This document shows positions 13,035-25,016 of a stretch of DNA of 64,000 nt, piece after piece; the first letter of the stretch is position 1; each line of letters starts with the position of its first letter. The notes under the pieces are model-generated. The model did no database searches. It saw only the letters and a program-made list of their open reading frames with translations, and was not told where the DNA came from. A program made the translations under genes and the position numbers. Origin of the DNA: Marisa cornuarietis (Eukaryota; Mollusca; Gastropoda; Architaenioglossa; Ampullariidae); the NCBI GenBank assembly GCA_004794655.1, contig SMMW01000585.1, positions 5,910,001 through 5,974,000 on the forward strand, in the 5' to 3' direction.

Positions 13035-14225
13035 CAATCATTCTACAGTGTGATCATGTCTGCAGGTTATCTATCTAACCACATCCAAACTACGATGTGC
13101 GTGGAATATCATTGGTGTGTGGTATCACATACACAGACATTACATCACGAACGCGTGCGAAGGCATGTGCAGGTGCACAGACGGATTTGCGTGCATCACG
13201 TACTCATGGTTGGTGTAGCCAGTCCGCTGCAGCAAGTTTCTGCTCCACACGAAAGCCACACCCCGGGTGCCTCCTTCCCAAAAAGTTGTCTTGCCACCCC
13301 GAAGTGGCCAGTTGTTACCCCCATGTGACACTGATCCGCCGTTCTTAAAAACAAATTCCTTGTTTCGACTTAAAATACAGATTTACATGACCTGTTCCAC
13401 CAACACGTAGATGAGAAACTCACTCACTCACTCACTCACTCACTCACTCACTGCGCTTTTTCAGAAATAATAAGTGTTACCCGGGTCAGCCGGTGCACTT
13501 GATACTCACATCAGTGGTGAAGATAATCAGCGAGTTGTCCAGTAGTCCCGCACGGTCCAGGGCCGCCGTGATTTTACCGAATGCCTCGTCCATCATGGAA
13601 ACCATTCCTAAAGGAGGGTGCACTCAATAGACCACACATATACCAGCCAATAAAGTAGTGTGTTGCTGGTTTCCAATAAACTGTGAGAAGCTTTGTACTT
13701 CATAATCGTATTAGAAGACTACCAGTTGTAAGTTATCTGGATTCAAGTATCAGTTACAGTTAATGTTTTTTAAAGGCTCCTTACCTTATTAATCCATAAG
13801 CCGTAACAGTAAGCTAAAAGTAATCCCCTAACCTATCAGTTGTAGGGGAGTAATATGTATTAGGTAGCAACCATCTCCAGGCCATCTTTGTGTTTGCGCG
13901 GTTTATCTCCTCATCCTCGCTACCTTACCTTCCAGAACCCTCTACGCAGTCTGGTAGCACATCAATCAGCTGGTTCAGCTGCCAAGCCGGGTGGAGTTTG
14001 CTGCACCAGGTGGGTTCAGATGCAGGTGTTCTGGCCCATGGATTGTTTGCTTTTGACCTTAGCACACATTCACCGCAGTATCACGTGTAAGTGCCCTCAC
14101 CACAAACTTCACACCGGACTAATACTTACCTGTCGGTACTCACTTACCGCTGTAAGCGCGCCTCTTTTTTCCAGCTGTGCTTTTGTACATTTGTTTGTAT
14201 TTCAGGGGAACCTGTAGAACACGTG

Positions 14226-14283
<58 letters not shown>

Positions 14284-15689
14284 AATGGAGTATCTTTCTG
14301 CCTGATCTCGACGTTCACCACCTGGTTATTTTATTTTGTGCGAAGTATACTTGCAGCTTGTTATGGAAGCAAGCCCTGCGTATCGTGAGCTGTCATTTTA
14401 GTTACCACCATAAAACCATGAGACCTTTAGGACTTAATGTCTTTTTGGTTACTGAAATCACATCGCAAGATTACAAGCACTTTAATAAGAATCGCACGGC
14501 CATTTAGAGTATGTAACAAGCCAGTGGTTCTTAACCTTGTTTGAGGTACCCAACCCACCAGTTTCATATGCACATTCACCGAACCCTTCTTTAGTGATAA
14601 ATCAAATAAGATTTTTTTCCAAATTCAAGACATAGGTATATGTTTTTTTTACTGGTACACAAAATGAACCGTGCATGAACATCACCTTGATCAAAGAACA
14701 AAACCAACACAGTGCATGAACTCACAACAAATTACATACCTGCACATCAGTGTGACTTCTGCTGTTGTTTTTGAGAGACCAGTTCAGATATGCGTGGCTT
14801 CCCCTTGGCAAGTGCTACTCTCATGTCATTTTCACATCAAAATCTGTTCCTTTTCTTTGTTTATATGTTCAGCATCTTCGAAAAGGATTGGTCGCAGAGA
14901 TATGTGGTAACAAATGGTATAAAAAAAATTCCAGGGCTTTCTTAGCAATAATTGGTACCTTTCCAACTGTCGACATCAAAACGTTGAGAGTGCTGTTGTT
15001 CTGAAGAGTTGCCGTTGAACCTGGCTCTGCTGAATTTCAATGATTTCGTCGAGGTATTCATAATTCGATAGAACCCCGGTTAAGAACCACTGGTTATAAG
15101 AGTAGCCTGTCTTTGGTTTTGAAATACTAGAAAGCAGTACATCAGGGTGTCAGTATGCCGAGAAAAGAAATAATACTGAGTGGTTAACTTTAAGTATTTG
15201 TTTCTTTTTTTAATTAGTTTTTTCAGTCATTACATATCAGTGGTAAAAGAACATAAAAGGTCAAGCCCTTGGTCTGGCAACAGTTATCTACTGGGCTTCA
15301 TGACGAAGAGGGAAAATTCCAGACGGGCAGCAGACCTTTCCTTCCGATATCAGTCAACACAATGGAATATGGAAGAGCCAGATGTTAAATAACAAAAGTT
15401 TAAACATGCAACACTCGTTTATACGACCTTGGCCTTCCGACTAAACAGAATGTGACAAAAGCACCTGCCAGAGGTTTACCTGCAGCGGGTAGTGGCACAA
15501 CTGGAAGGGCAGGTAGAGAAAGAGTGGCTTAGACTTGTCGTGGTTGTCTATGACGTTGATCGTGTGCTCAGTGAAAAGATACTGAAAAAATGTCAAACAA
15601 AAACACCATTACTGAAAACGCAGCTTTTGAGTGACTCCACGGGATCTTATCAAACAGTCTTTACTGACTAAAATGTTGCTAAAATGTTT

Positions 15690-15720
<31 letters not shown>

Positions 15721-17319
15721 ATAGATATTATTATTGTTGTTGTTATTATTATTATTGTCATCATGATGTATTTATTGAGCATTGTGTCCAGCCAGTCTCA
15801 ACCCGCTTATGACGGAAACTAAATCAAGACAATCACCAATTAACTGCAATACAGAGCTACTTTGTAATAATAGAAACTAAAGATATTTACACATTGATGT
15901 TCCCTGATACGTATCCTTTATACCGTTGATGTTTTTATATCGATGTAACTTAGATGGTATCCTGATTACTTACTGTAGAGTGAGTATGCTTCGGATCCTG
16001 TGCAACAGACTTGTTCCATCGGAAGTCGTATCCCCTAGCTGCACAAAACACTCGTTTGCTGTAGAACATTTTGGGTTGTGTGGTTTGGGTGAGAACAGGG
16101 TTTGAAAAGTTTACCATAAATCTCTACAAATTAAGTAGATTTTATGTGAAAAACGTCTTCCTAAAACAAATTTGTTTATCCCTGATTCAAAATAAAAACG
16201 GGCTTCAAACCACGAAGGACTTCCCATTCAGCAAATGTTTTGAAGATATTACGATATTGTGGACTTCGATATTAAAATTAACTGGTACAGTTTGTGTGCC
16301 TTTCACGTGATGCCAGAGATAAGAAGTGTACCTACTTTCTAGCTGGATGCCTAGCACCACGATAACAGCCTAGTGCCACTCCCTCCACCTGGCCCCAGAG
16401 ACAAGTTAAATGCAACACCTGTACGATGGGTGTAGTAGTCGTCCATGCCATTGTAGAAGCCATAGAAGCTTTCGAACCCGCGGTACGTTGGCGTGTATTT
16501 CCAGTTGCACATGCCCAGATGCCACCTGCGGACCAAAAGACATCGTGCGACTCCGGTCGTAAGACAATAAAGGTAGCATCCATCTGTCCTCTACCTGCTA
16601 CATCGACACATGACCACTTGTCTCACACCTGCTGCCAGTCACCTCTGAAGACAGCGACTGCGTTTTTAACAGATTTCTGTTGTAGTAAACCGCTGGGCAG
16701 TAGTACAAGGTGAGTGGTAAGAACGCGATAAGAATTAAGGCGCCACCGAATCTCTCGTCCCAAGACAATTTGACAACAACAGTAAGAAGCAGCTTGCCTC
16801 CTTTCATAAGTCCTGAGCTCATATATAACCAGGCGTTCCGAGCCAGTGACCTTCTATTGATTCAAAGAGATGACTGAGTTGAAATCACGGGGGTCATGAC
16901 TTCGTTTTGCCGTGAACTTAGTTGGGCCTACTATAGGAGGAGCGGTGGGGAAGGAAAGGGGGTGGCTTTAGCCTTGCCTGACAATTGTTGACTAAGTTTT
17001 ACCCTTTTGTCTCAAAACAATCGACTAATTATTGTTGTTGTTGTTTTTAAAGAGCGAAAAATATTATGTATTGGATAAAAGCAGCTGGAGGATGAAACAC
17101 TACTCACTTGCCCACAATGTGTGTCATGTAACCTGCTGTCTTTAGATGGGCCGGCAGCATCTTGAAATTTAGTGGCACGAACCGGGGCTGGCCCTCAATG
17201 ATGACTCGGTGCTGTTAACAACAAACATAGCCCTCCTGTCTGGTAATACTTATCACAGCCCTTCACTTGGTAATACTCATTACAGCTGCTAAGCTTTAGA
17301 ATGACATTTGGTCTTTTGT

Positions 17320-17378
<59 letters not shown>

Positions 17379-18626
17379 TGTGCGTGTGTGTGTTCGCGCG
17401 CAAGTGAGAAAGTGTGAATGTGAGAGAGAGAGACAAGGATAGCATGTGTATTATTCATCGCTTGAATATGCCTTTAAATGCACTCAAACGTGTTCCTCTA
17501 ATCTTCACTCTATTGAAATTTTTCGGAACGGGGTTTTGCACTTTTCCTTAACATACTACGATTTGTTAATAACTGATGACATTACAGTTGGGAAACAGTG
17601 ACTAATAATTGCGATACACATAACGACACTCAGACATTTATATAAATACCTGGAGTCCTGTGTGATACGGAAAATATCCAGTCATAAACGCACTACGAGA
17701 TCTGAAACAAACAATAGAGTGGTATACTACCTAAATAACTTTCTTTTTACAATTTGTGGAAATGTGCCAGTTATTTTTATTTTCAATGGAAGCTCGTCGT
17801 ACGGAGAGCAGAAATACTGGACGTAGGAGGAGTTGAGGATGACCCCTGCCCTGGCGTATCTCTCCAGGTTGGGTGTGGTCATACCCGGGTTGTGCCAGCT
17901 CACATCGTTCCACCCTGATAAAGCATAATCACATATTTAGAGTGTCTTAATGTGGGAACTAAATAAATTTAACAGAATTAACAATGTCGGGAGCACAGTT
18001 ATACCGTCGGATAGTATTCAATCAACTCAATATAACACGTGCTCTAATATTTACCACCAAATAATTGTTTAAAAATAGTTAGAAAATAATAGTGTGCGTA
18101 GGGAGCATCATTCACTTATTTACGCCACACACACACACACACACACAGAAAGAGAGAGGCTTAGTAAGTGAATATTAACAGACTATTCATTATGTTTTCA
18201 AAATATGTTTGTTTAATTATTTTTTATTTCTTTTTAACTCAAATGCTTTCTTTTTCACCTCTCTACGCACAATTTTGCATTAACCAGTTGTGTGTCAAAT
18301 ACACATCCTTCGCATGGTTACAGTAGTAATTAGATTGGTCTAGAGTAGTACATCAAACAAGGCTGCTAAAAAATAGTAGGAAAAAAACAAGCGTACTACA
18401 TAAGATTGAAAAAATAATTTTGTAAATATTGTCACAGCTGTAATTTCCAATGTGTAAATATATAGTAACAGTTATAAATAGTTTCAGAGGTAAAACTATA
18501 AAGCTAAGCTTTCTCACCCAGGTCATCAATAACCACAAATATAATATTTGGACGACTGGTAGCAGACGCATGAGCGATGTAAACAAGGACCACCACTGTA
18601 GTCGCCAGTAACCAGACTTTGAACAT
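11091..18626 (-). CDS. Arylsulfatase B-like sulfatase, copy A (13 coding exons)
   Basis: Predicted secreted or lysosomal sulfatase of the arylsulfatase B type (hydrolysis of sulfate esters; ARSB acts on N-acetylgalactosamine 4-sulfate). Exons in gene order: 18518-18626, 17803-17914, 17650-17701, 17108-17211, 16389-16525, 15974-16038, 15480-15581, 14148-14211, 13510-13607, 13204-13343, 12853-12911, 11830-12081, 11091-11263. All phases join to one 488-residue frame (human ARSB is 533). It starts with a signal peptide ([20 protein letters not shown]), then PNIIFVVIDDLGWND (metal-binding DD). The formylglycine site CSPSR is split across exons 2/3. GKWHLG, the histidine of CHYPLQ, FTTDNGG and [12 protein letters not shown] supply the remaining active-site residues. 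The end is DPEERKNLAE...[10 protein letters not shown]. The sulfatase family is certain; substrate is inferred. Several donors are weaker than in copy B (gtacga after exon 2, gtggag after exon 5, gttaga after exon 11), so efficient splicing is not assured. Intron 7 carries a hAT relic and intron 8 a SINE. Confidence 0.9.
12966..13034. repeat. (TCTG)n microsatellite in intron 10 of sulfatase A
   Basis: About 17 TCTG units with one interruption. The matching intron of copy B keeps only a remnant (ttgtctgtccgcctg near 31,979), so it expanded in A after duplication or collapsed in B. Confidence 0.9.
13414..13452. repeat. (CACT)n microsatellite in intron 9 of sulfatase A
   Basis: About nine to ten CACT units. 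The corresponding array in copy B (32,373-32,453) is about twice as long. Confidence 0.9.
13817..14050 (-). repeat. Diverged tRNA-type SINE in intron 8 of sulfatase A
   Basis: Shares the body of the SINE at 42,611-42,876 ('cctaacctatcagttgtagg', 'ctcgctaccttaccttcc', 'gagtttgctgc'). Its tRNA-like end is eroded. A matching SINE sits at the same place in copy B (32,979-33,200), so it was inserted before the module duplicated. Confidence 0.75.
14229..14281. repeat. (CA)n next to the exon 8 acceptor of sulfatase A
   Basis: On the transcribed strand this is a (TG)n tract ending about 16 nt before the acceptor AG of exon 8. Copy B has the same arrangement, closer to the acceptor. Confidence 0.9.
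14521..15092 (-). mobile_element. hAT element relic with transposase C-terminus, in intron 7 of sulfatase A
   Basis: Inverted ends CAGTGGTTCTTAACC and GGTTAAGAACCACTG bound the segment. Flanks gtaacaag and gttataag match at 6 of 8 positions, as expected of a decayed 8-bp target duplication. The minus strand carries fragments of a hAT-family (ZBED/GTF2IRD2-like) transposase C-terminus: YEYLDEIIEIQQSQ near 15,050, PFVTTYLCDQSFSKML near 14,900, then words like RVALAKGKPRISELVS. Frameshifts and stops break it, so it is dead. The matching place in copy B (about 33,655) is empty, so the insertion came after the duplication. Confidence 0.85.
17327..17376. repeat. (TG)n microsatellite in intron 3 of sulfatase A
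   Basis: About 25 TG units. The same site in copy B carries a shorter (TG)n at 35,792-35,824. Confidence 0.95.
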
Positions 18627-18698
18627 GGCGGTCGTTAGAGACGAGATGTCGAAGTGGAAGACAAAAGTTTCGCTGCAGGTCAAGTAGCAAGATGAGCG

Positions 18699-18724
18699 TT
18701 AAATAGCCAACCTTCGTGACGTCA
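18699..18724 (-). promoter_or_regulatory. Putative core promoter of sulfatase A: TATA-like box and CRE
   Basis: Upstream of the start codon on the minus strand there is a palindromic TGACGTCA (18,717-18,724), the consensus cAMP-response element. Nearer the gene is a TATA-like CTATTTAA (18,699-18,706), about 75 bp from the ATG. The block is conserved in copy B, although beyond the CRE copy B lacks about 34 bp. Transcription start is not determined. Confidence 0.55.
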
Positions 18725-19727
18725 CGGTTCAATGTCGGGGGATCCGATGTGTGTTGACCAGGGTGAGGTTATAAAGTTGACAGCATTTTGATAAGGTTAC
18801 CACTTGACAGCCAACAACATCTTGGAGAAAGCTGAGGTTGTCGTTCAGCTCAAAGATGTACACGGCTCCCCAAACACTCTGCCACGTATTACGCCTTAAA
18901 GGTCTATGAGAGAGCAAATTCTTTTTTCTTTTTTTTCAATCAGTAGGCTGGAGCCCCACTTCGTGTACATTTTATACCCAAATCTGGTTAAATAATCTAC
19001 CTTCCGCTCTTAAGACACTAGTCTATAAGAATCTGTACGCACTGTGATATCACAAATTATTACAAATATGCCACGTTGATATTTGCTCATGACAAACAGC
19101 TCTATCTTAGGTTGAAGCCTTAACAGTTTAAACATATCTGTATACATTTAGTTACTTGACAGTGTAAACATATCTGTGTACATTTAATCATTTGATTACA
19201 TTGTATACATTAGAAAGCTCTGCTGTGGACCTGAAAGTCTTCAGTGAAATTTATTGGGCCTTTGGAGTCCCTTGAGCATCCAACAGTATACCAGAATATA
19301 CAGATACCTGTTTATATGCGGAGGTAGGGGCGATAAACTCTTAGACATGATGAACCTTTTACGTAAAGAGTTCTTTAGCCTATAGTAGCACCTTAGTTAC
19401 TGAGCAAGAAAATTTATTCACTGGTATTTTGGAAAACCATTCCTGTCCTAAATTTGACTGTAGTAGACATTTAACGATAAAAAGACGGCGAGGGGAAGAC
19501 GATATCTATCTTGTGCCTATCTTGTGATATTTCATCATTGATTTCGATATCTAGAACAAGAGTGGTGATGATTAAGACGTAAAAACATTTCTTTACACAA
19601 TGTAAGCAAAATGTTAACAGCCAAAGAAACTAATTAAAATAGACTGGGCAATAATGTAGCACAAAATGATAAGAACATGAACTACTCCCGCTCACACATA
19701 AAATCAAAGTACCACCAAAGGAAACAA

Positions 19728-19821
19728 TGCACAGACTATGGTATGAGGTCAGTGACATCACAGATCTGCATGCACACGACATACACAAGGTGTTCAGGTC
19801 AGTTGAGACAGTAATTACCTG
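19728..19821. promoter_or_regulatory. 94-bp block nearly identical between modules A and B
   Basis: It differs by one base from 38,762-38,855 in module B, while flanks are more diverged and interrupted by module-specific insertions. It contains the CRE-like tgacatca and sits between the divergent sulfatase and peptide genes. A regulatory role is inferred from position and conservation only. Confidence 0.45.
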
Positions 19822-22169
19822 AAGCAGTCAGACAGGTAAATAAACAGATTATCAGAAAGAGACATTAGACAGATAGGTGGACAGACAGGCGGATAAACGG
19901 ACAGACAGAAAGACAGACGGAAACACTAACAGCCCGATGTACTGACAGATACAGAAATACAGTCGAGTGTGCAGAGAGACAAATACAGTAATATAGTCTG
20001 GTGTACTAAATCAGTCCGTTGGACAGAGACACACTATTACAGTCTCGTGTTTAAATAGACAGATATACTAAATCATTTCGGTGAACAGACAGACAGACAG
20101 ACAGAATTGCCCACCTACGATCTTTAATGACCTTTCAATATAACGTTGACCAAGTGCTGGAGAGAGACTATTTATTTTTGTTCCAAAATTTTCTGGTACA
20201 AAATACCAAGGACTTTGTCACTTTTCTCCAACACTACTCACTGAATACAATGTTACCTCTCGCACTCTGTTCTGTACTTTCTTTATTTTATTTATTTCTT
20301 TTTTTTCTTCTTTTTCTTTTTTTTTGTGTTTTTGAAGTACCCACGTTAAGACAACGTAGACGAAGTTGTATTATGACAGGCCGCAGAAAACATCTTCAAT
20401 CCTGGGAACATTCTGTCAGCAGCGCTCTGACCTCTGACATCAGTCCTTGCAGTTCTGTTTGCTCGAATTTTTATGGAGGCTTAACATGGATTCCTGGTTC
20501 AGAACTTTGTAAACATTAAATCAGTTGTTTTACTAACTTTAGAGTTTGTCGTGCTGTGCTTTAAATTTACAGATCAATGTTCTACTCGGTTGTGGGAAAC
20601 TTTCACCATACCTTTTTACAGGTACCTCCCACCCACTCACCTAGAGCCCCAGGAATATTTTCCTTGGTTCCCCTTCATTCGGACAAAATGTGAATAAAAT
20701 GTCGTGACTTACTGTTTGTAATAAACACCTTCTCCTCCAACTGGTACTGTGCATACAGATCTGCCTGTTGCCTTGACAACCGTGTTCCTTCATTCTGTAA
20801 CATGTGTTACAGGCCTGTTCATAATTACTGACGTAAGAGCTGGCAGACCATCATGGGAAGGGAAGGAGCAAATAAAAGCTAAAACCTGTTCGTAATGTTT
20901 GTTAATATTTCATTCTAAGCTTTACTGAATACAAGTAAACAGAGAAACATAAATCTGTATGAAGTGAATCATGATAATAAGATAGAGTTTGAGGGACGAG
21001 TAAGGAGTGTCCATTAGGGCATCGACAGGACACCGACGAGAAGATGATGTGACAGACACGTGTGCGTCTTGTCGGATGCACGTGTCACGTGCCCTGATGT
21101 CTGGGGTAGAACGACCCTCATGACATGGTCTGCACCCATACAAACAAAACTCATAGCCGCTCTGTACTTTATTCACTTCATTTCATCTATTAGTTACTTC
21201 TGTTAATGTTGATAACGAGAAATTACTGTAGAAAATGATCTGTGTCCTCTCTATCCATTAATGGACTTCAATATGCTGTGCCGCTATGAAAATCATAGCG
21301 AAACGACTGTTTATAGTCTATAAATATATTTTTATAATTAAACAGTTCCAAGAGGAGAAAGAGTATCTATAGTAACAAAAACTTTTATCTTAATGCACAA
21401 TTTTCTGTCTGAGATTGCACATAGAAAATACACTAATAATAATCCTATTTAGTACTCACCTACTTATTTCTGATGGAGAAGTTTGTGGCATTTACAAAGG
21501 GTCTACGCACTTACTAAATACAACAACACGCGTGCACATGCACAAATAAACTCATAAGCCCAAACTAGGTTTTACCAGCCACAGCTTTCTCTTTGTTCAT
21601 TCATGAAAGGATAATATTGTATATCTGTAGGCGTTGGATATAATTATGGTTACAGGCTTGTTTCCACTTGCACAAGTGAGTGCAAATTGAAAAGCTTTAA
21701 ACTCAGATATCAAAAAGGGATGTTAAGAAGGTATAATGAATGTGAGTCATAAGCTGTCTTTAATACCATGGTGGTCTTTAGACTTACGGGTGGATCGTAT
21801 TGCAAACTATTGACAGTTTATGTTAAATAATTTCTTGAATTTCTAAATCTGAGTGGGTTGTGAAAAGACTTAACTGCTGCTGTAAGGATCTGTGTCCGAA
21901 GCGGCTTTCAATTCTCTGGCATAAATAATAATAGAGAAAGAAAATCCCCGAAGCAACTATTACTAAGTGGCAACACCTGCTCGGCTCCACGCGGGGAAAT
22001 TCTCTCTCTCTCTCTTTAATTTCTAATTCTAATTACGTTGTTAAAAAGACTTAACTACTGTTGTGAGGATCTGTGTCCGAGAGGGAATTTAGCTCTGCTG
22101 GGTCACAACATGCCTTTTGTTTCCGGCATAGAAGAAGAAAAAGAAATAAGAATGAAGAAAGAAGTTTTT

Positions 22170-22469
22170 AGTGATGGTGGTAGCAGCAACGACATACAAA
22201 TGTTCATTTTTGGCGCACACGTGACTGTCGCGGGGTGGCATCATCACAGTGGCAGTAATGAAAATGAATAAAGCAGGAGGCAGGATTGTAGACAAGAGAT
22301 CAGAGGATCAAGTCCACGCCTGTTGACTCATGTAGTTCCATAATCTACCACAGTGGGAAAAATATTGCTTGAAAAATGAACGATAAAGCAAGAAGTGTTG
22401 AAATGCTGCAGGGAAGTAGAGAATTAATCTAGCAAACGAAAAACAGGATTTAAGATAATAATAATAATA

Positions 22470-22520
<51 letters not shown>

Positions 22521-22968
22521 GAAGATTTTTATAGCGCATATTCACACTCATAGAGAGCATGCTCTTAGCGCTTAAAACAAGGAAGAGACATGGACTAAAT
22601 GGACAAGACACGAGGGACATAAGAATAAACGACAGTACTGACGACAAACAGAAAACAAAGATGGAAAACACAAAAAGACACCAATTAACAGAACATAGAA
22701 AATATAGGGATTCTGCAGAGAAAGATGGTAGAAAATTAGCAAGAGCAGAAGGGGGGAGGGTAAGAAGGACTAGCAGATATGGCGCTGGACACTGTTAGAC
22801 GATAAAGAAGACAATAATGTGGCACAGACCCAGGTAAACAGTCCATAACAGTGTCAGACGGACTCAAATAAAAGTACATATTAACAGTAGTCAGTAAATA
22901 CCAACAAACGACAAAACCCAAGGATACTACAAGAAAAAAATGAACACGGAGAGCTAGTCCCCTAGAGA
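22170..22968. repeat. Dispersed repeat with a nested AAT-tailed insertion
   Basis: Both sides match 59,797-60,291 ('gtagacaagagat', 'gtgttgaaatgctgcagg', ending at gagctagtcccct). Copy 2 lacks the segment about 22,452-22,730. That segment starts with an (AAT)n run and continues 'gaagatttttatagcgc'. This resembles, in reverse orientation, the 3' ends of LINE/SINE fragments near 47.5 and 51.1 kb, so it looks like a retroelement end inserted into an older repeat. Confidence 0.65.
22456..22517. repeat. (AAT)n microsatellite
   Basis: About 20 AAT units with one TAG variant, probably grown from a retroelement tail. It creates a spurious poly-Leu frame on the minus strand. Confidence 0.9.
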
Positions 22969-23697
22969 AATATATATCACACAAAAAGAGAGGTGGTCGG
23001 CCTCTGAATACAACCTAACCCAATTGTCTCCTTAATTTGTCGGTGCAAGTCGTAAATAATCATCCACTTTTCATATTATGAGCCATCCACAGACCCCAAC
23101 ATTTTTCTTACATCACGTGCACGCACGCAGTTTACATGACTGCATGTCTCAATACGCACTGTACAGACGCCCGTTATTCTATGTCTTCACACGCATGGAC
23201 CCATGTAAGGACCAAATATTCTGAGTACAAAGAACATTGCAGTTAGTTTTTTGTCGTGAAGAGCATAATCAGTACAGGTTTTAAAATGTCGGCGTATTCT
23301 AGTTTGTAACCTAGCTAGCGATAGCTCATTTAGTTATAAGAAGAACGAGAAAAAGAAGTGTTCATAATCTTGTGAAAATAAATCAGAAATGTGACTGCTC
23401 ACACATTCAACACTGTTGTCTACAGGGCGCTGAATAGTGATGCCATTCATTACTTAGGCTATTATTATTATTATTATTATTCCTAAATTTTCTGACACAG
23501 TAGCAGGAACATTTGTTTCTTTCCACCCTCTTTTAGCAGCTCTCCTAAATTAAAAGTTGTTTTCTATCTTTCTACTATCCTTGTACAAACTAAAGCCTAG
23601 ACGGGTGTAATCTGCTTGGGTAGAAACTAATTCATTTTTCTCATTCCCTCGACTGGTACTAACAAGCTATGTTGGTGCCGGTTGCACCGTTGCTGTA

Positions 23698-23788
23698 GCT
23701 AGATGCTAACGCCTAACAGTCAGCTAAGCTTTCATTTTTTTTTAATAAAATAATAGTTAAGCTGACAGCTTAGCCTTAGCATCCAGCT
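23698..23788. other. Imperfect inverted repeat, about 30-nt arms
   Basis: Left arm 'gctagatgctaacgcctaac...agctaa' at 23,698-23,727 pairs with right arm 'ttaagctgacagcttagcc...' at 23,757-23,788 across an AT-rich loop of about 30 nt. It could be a small MITE or a structured RNA. Nothing shows that it is transcribed. Confidence 0.5.
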
Positions 23789-24448
23789 TGAGGAACTTCT
23801 CAACTAGACCCTGTTATCTTCATACTTATGTGGTCATAATCACGATCTCCGGATGACATCCTAAGTTGACATACATCGTCTGGAGAAGGAAACCAGACCC
23901 TAAATCATGCTAAGCTTGTAAAGGAGGGTGAAGAAAAATCATGCATGTAACCACACACAGAAATCTCATTGGTTTAGTGTGGTTTCAAACATACAAACAT
24001 AGAACTTATTTTACTTTTATCCGAGTTTATTTTTATGAGTGCCTATTGTCGAGAACTGTAGGCACTACTTAAAGTGGAATCTAGTGAGATGATACTTCTG
24101 TTCAGTACTTTATAGCATACTGTGACTTGTCTTCACTACAGCTTAGCAACAAACATTACGAACAAGTCTTCGCATCTATTTGCTCCTCCCCTTTCCATGA
24201 CGGTGTGCCAATCTTACGTAAGTAAATAGAAACAGACCTGTAGGAGACAAAACACCTGCTACAGAAGGAAGGAACAATTGTCAAGGCCACAAGAGGCTCT
24301 GTATGCACAATGGGAGTTGGAGGAGACAACATTTGAGTGGCAGCCCGGTAGCGCAGTTGACAGGTGGATGAGTTTTCGCCCATCAACTTAATCCTATCGT
24401 GAAATCGCCGCTAGGGGGAGCTACTTTCACATCAAAGACGCCAAACTG

Positions 24449-24568
24449 TATTTAAGAGTCAGAAAGCCAAGGCATGATCGGTCAGACTTCAACGACTGCT
24501 CACCGTCTCCTTTTTTCTGAAGACTCCCCTCAAAACATTCTTCTTAAGGACAAGTGCTCAGCAAAACG
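24449..24568 (+). promoter_or_regulatory. Promoter and untranslated first exon of peptide gene A
   Basis: A TATA-like TATTTAAG (24,449-24,456) precedes a conserved stretch that ends at a good donor (aaaacg|gtaagc, exon end 24,568). Module B has the same box and exon layout (44,357-44,486). The stretch starting about 30 bp after the box is inferred to be a non-coding first exon because it has no start codon in frame with the peptide and is followed by an intron of about 426 bp. Confidence 0.6.
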
Positions 24569-25016
24569 GTAAGCTCGACGGTTCTTAGGTTATTCTCTTG
24601 TCTTTTATAATATTAAAGGGAAAAAGTTGAAATTTTAAAGAAAAAAAATGAATGTAATTAGTGATAGAAGTTTTACAAAGGTTACGTTGGCTAGGCAAGG
24701 ATTTACTTCTCATACACTGACTACTAATCTTTTCTTCTCACACTCGTCAGGTTTGCTTTAATGTCAGGTCAGCAATGCCGTCTCGTTCACTTACATGCTC
24801 GTGAGAGTAAACTTCCTTGACTAGTGCTCGCTTCATCTTCCACGCTTTCCATTCTGTCCACACACACACACACACCCCTAAACTACATTCCTAACAATTA
24901 TGTTGTTTTTTGACAATCACTATCATTTAATGGAGGCTTAAGCATCAGAGTTCTAAAAATTATTGTTTACTAACCTTGTTTACTGCGCTTGCAGTAGTTT
25001 GTCCACACGATCCACA

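Larger units (their letters stand above)
18727..24448. other. Divergent intergenic region of module A
   Basis: About 5.7 kb between the sulfatase and peptide promoters, with no supportable exon. It contains a 94-bp block almost identical in module B (19,728-19,821), a GACA-rich stretch (about 19,850-20,110), a pyrimidine-rich stretch near 20,270-20,330, a dispersed repeat with a nested AAT-tailed insertion (22,170-22,968) and a hairpin (23,698-23,788). The open frame at 20,127-20,519 has no recognisable domain and is mostly low-complexity Leu/Phe. Confidence 0.6.

Noticed and set aside
20127..20519. 130-codon plus-strand frame
   Set aside because: Low-complexity Leu/Phe stretch from a pyrimidine-rich tract, no domain, no matching frame in module B.
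24330..24360. tRNA A-box-like 'gcagcccggtagcgcagttg' upstream of peptide genes
   Set aside because: No B box or cloverleaf follows; it is treated only as part of the conserved upstream region.
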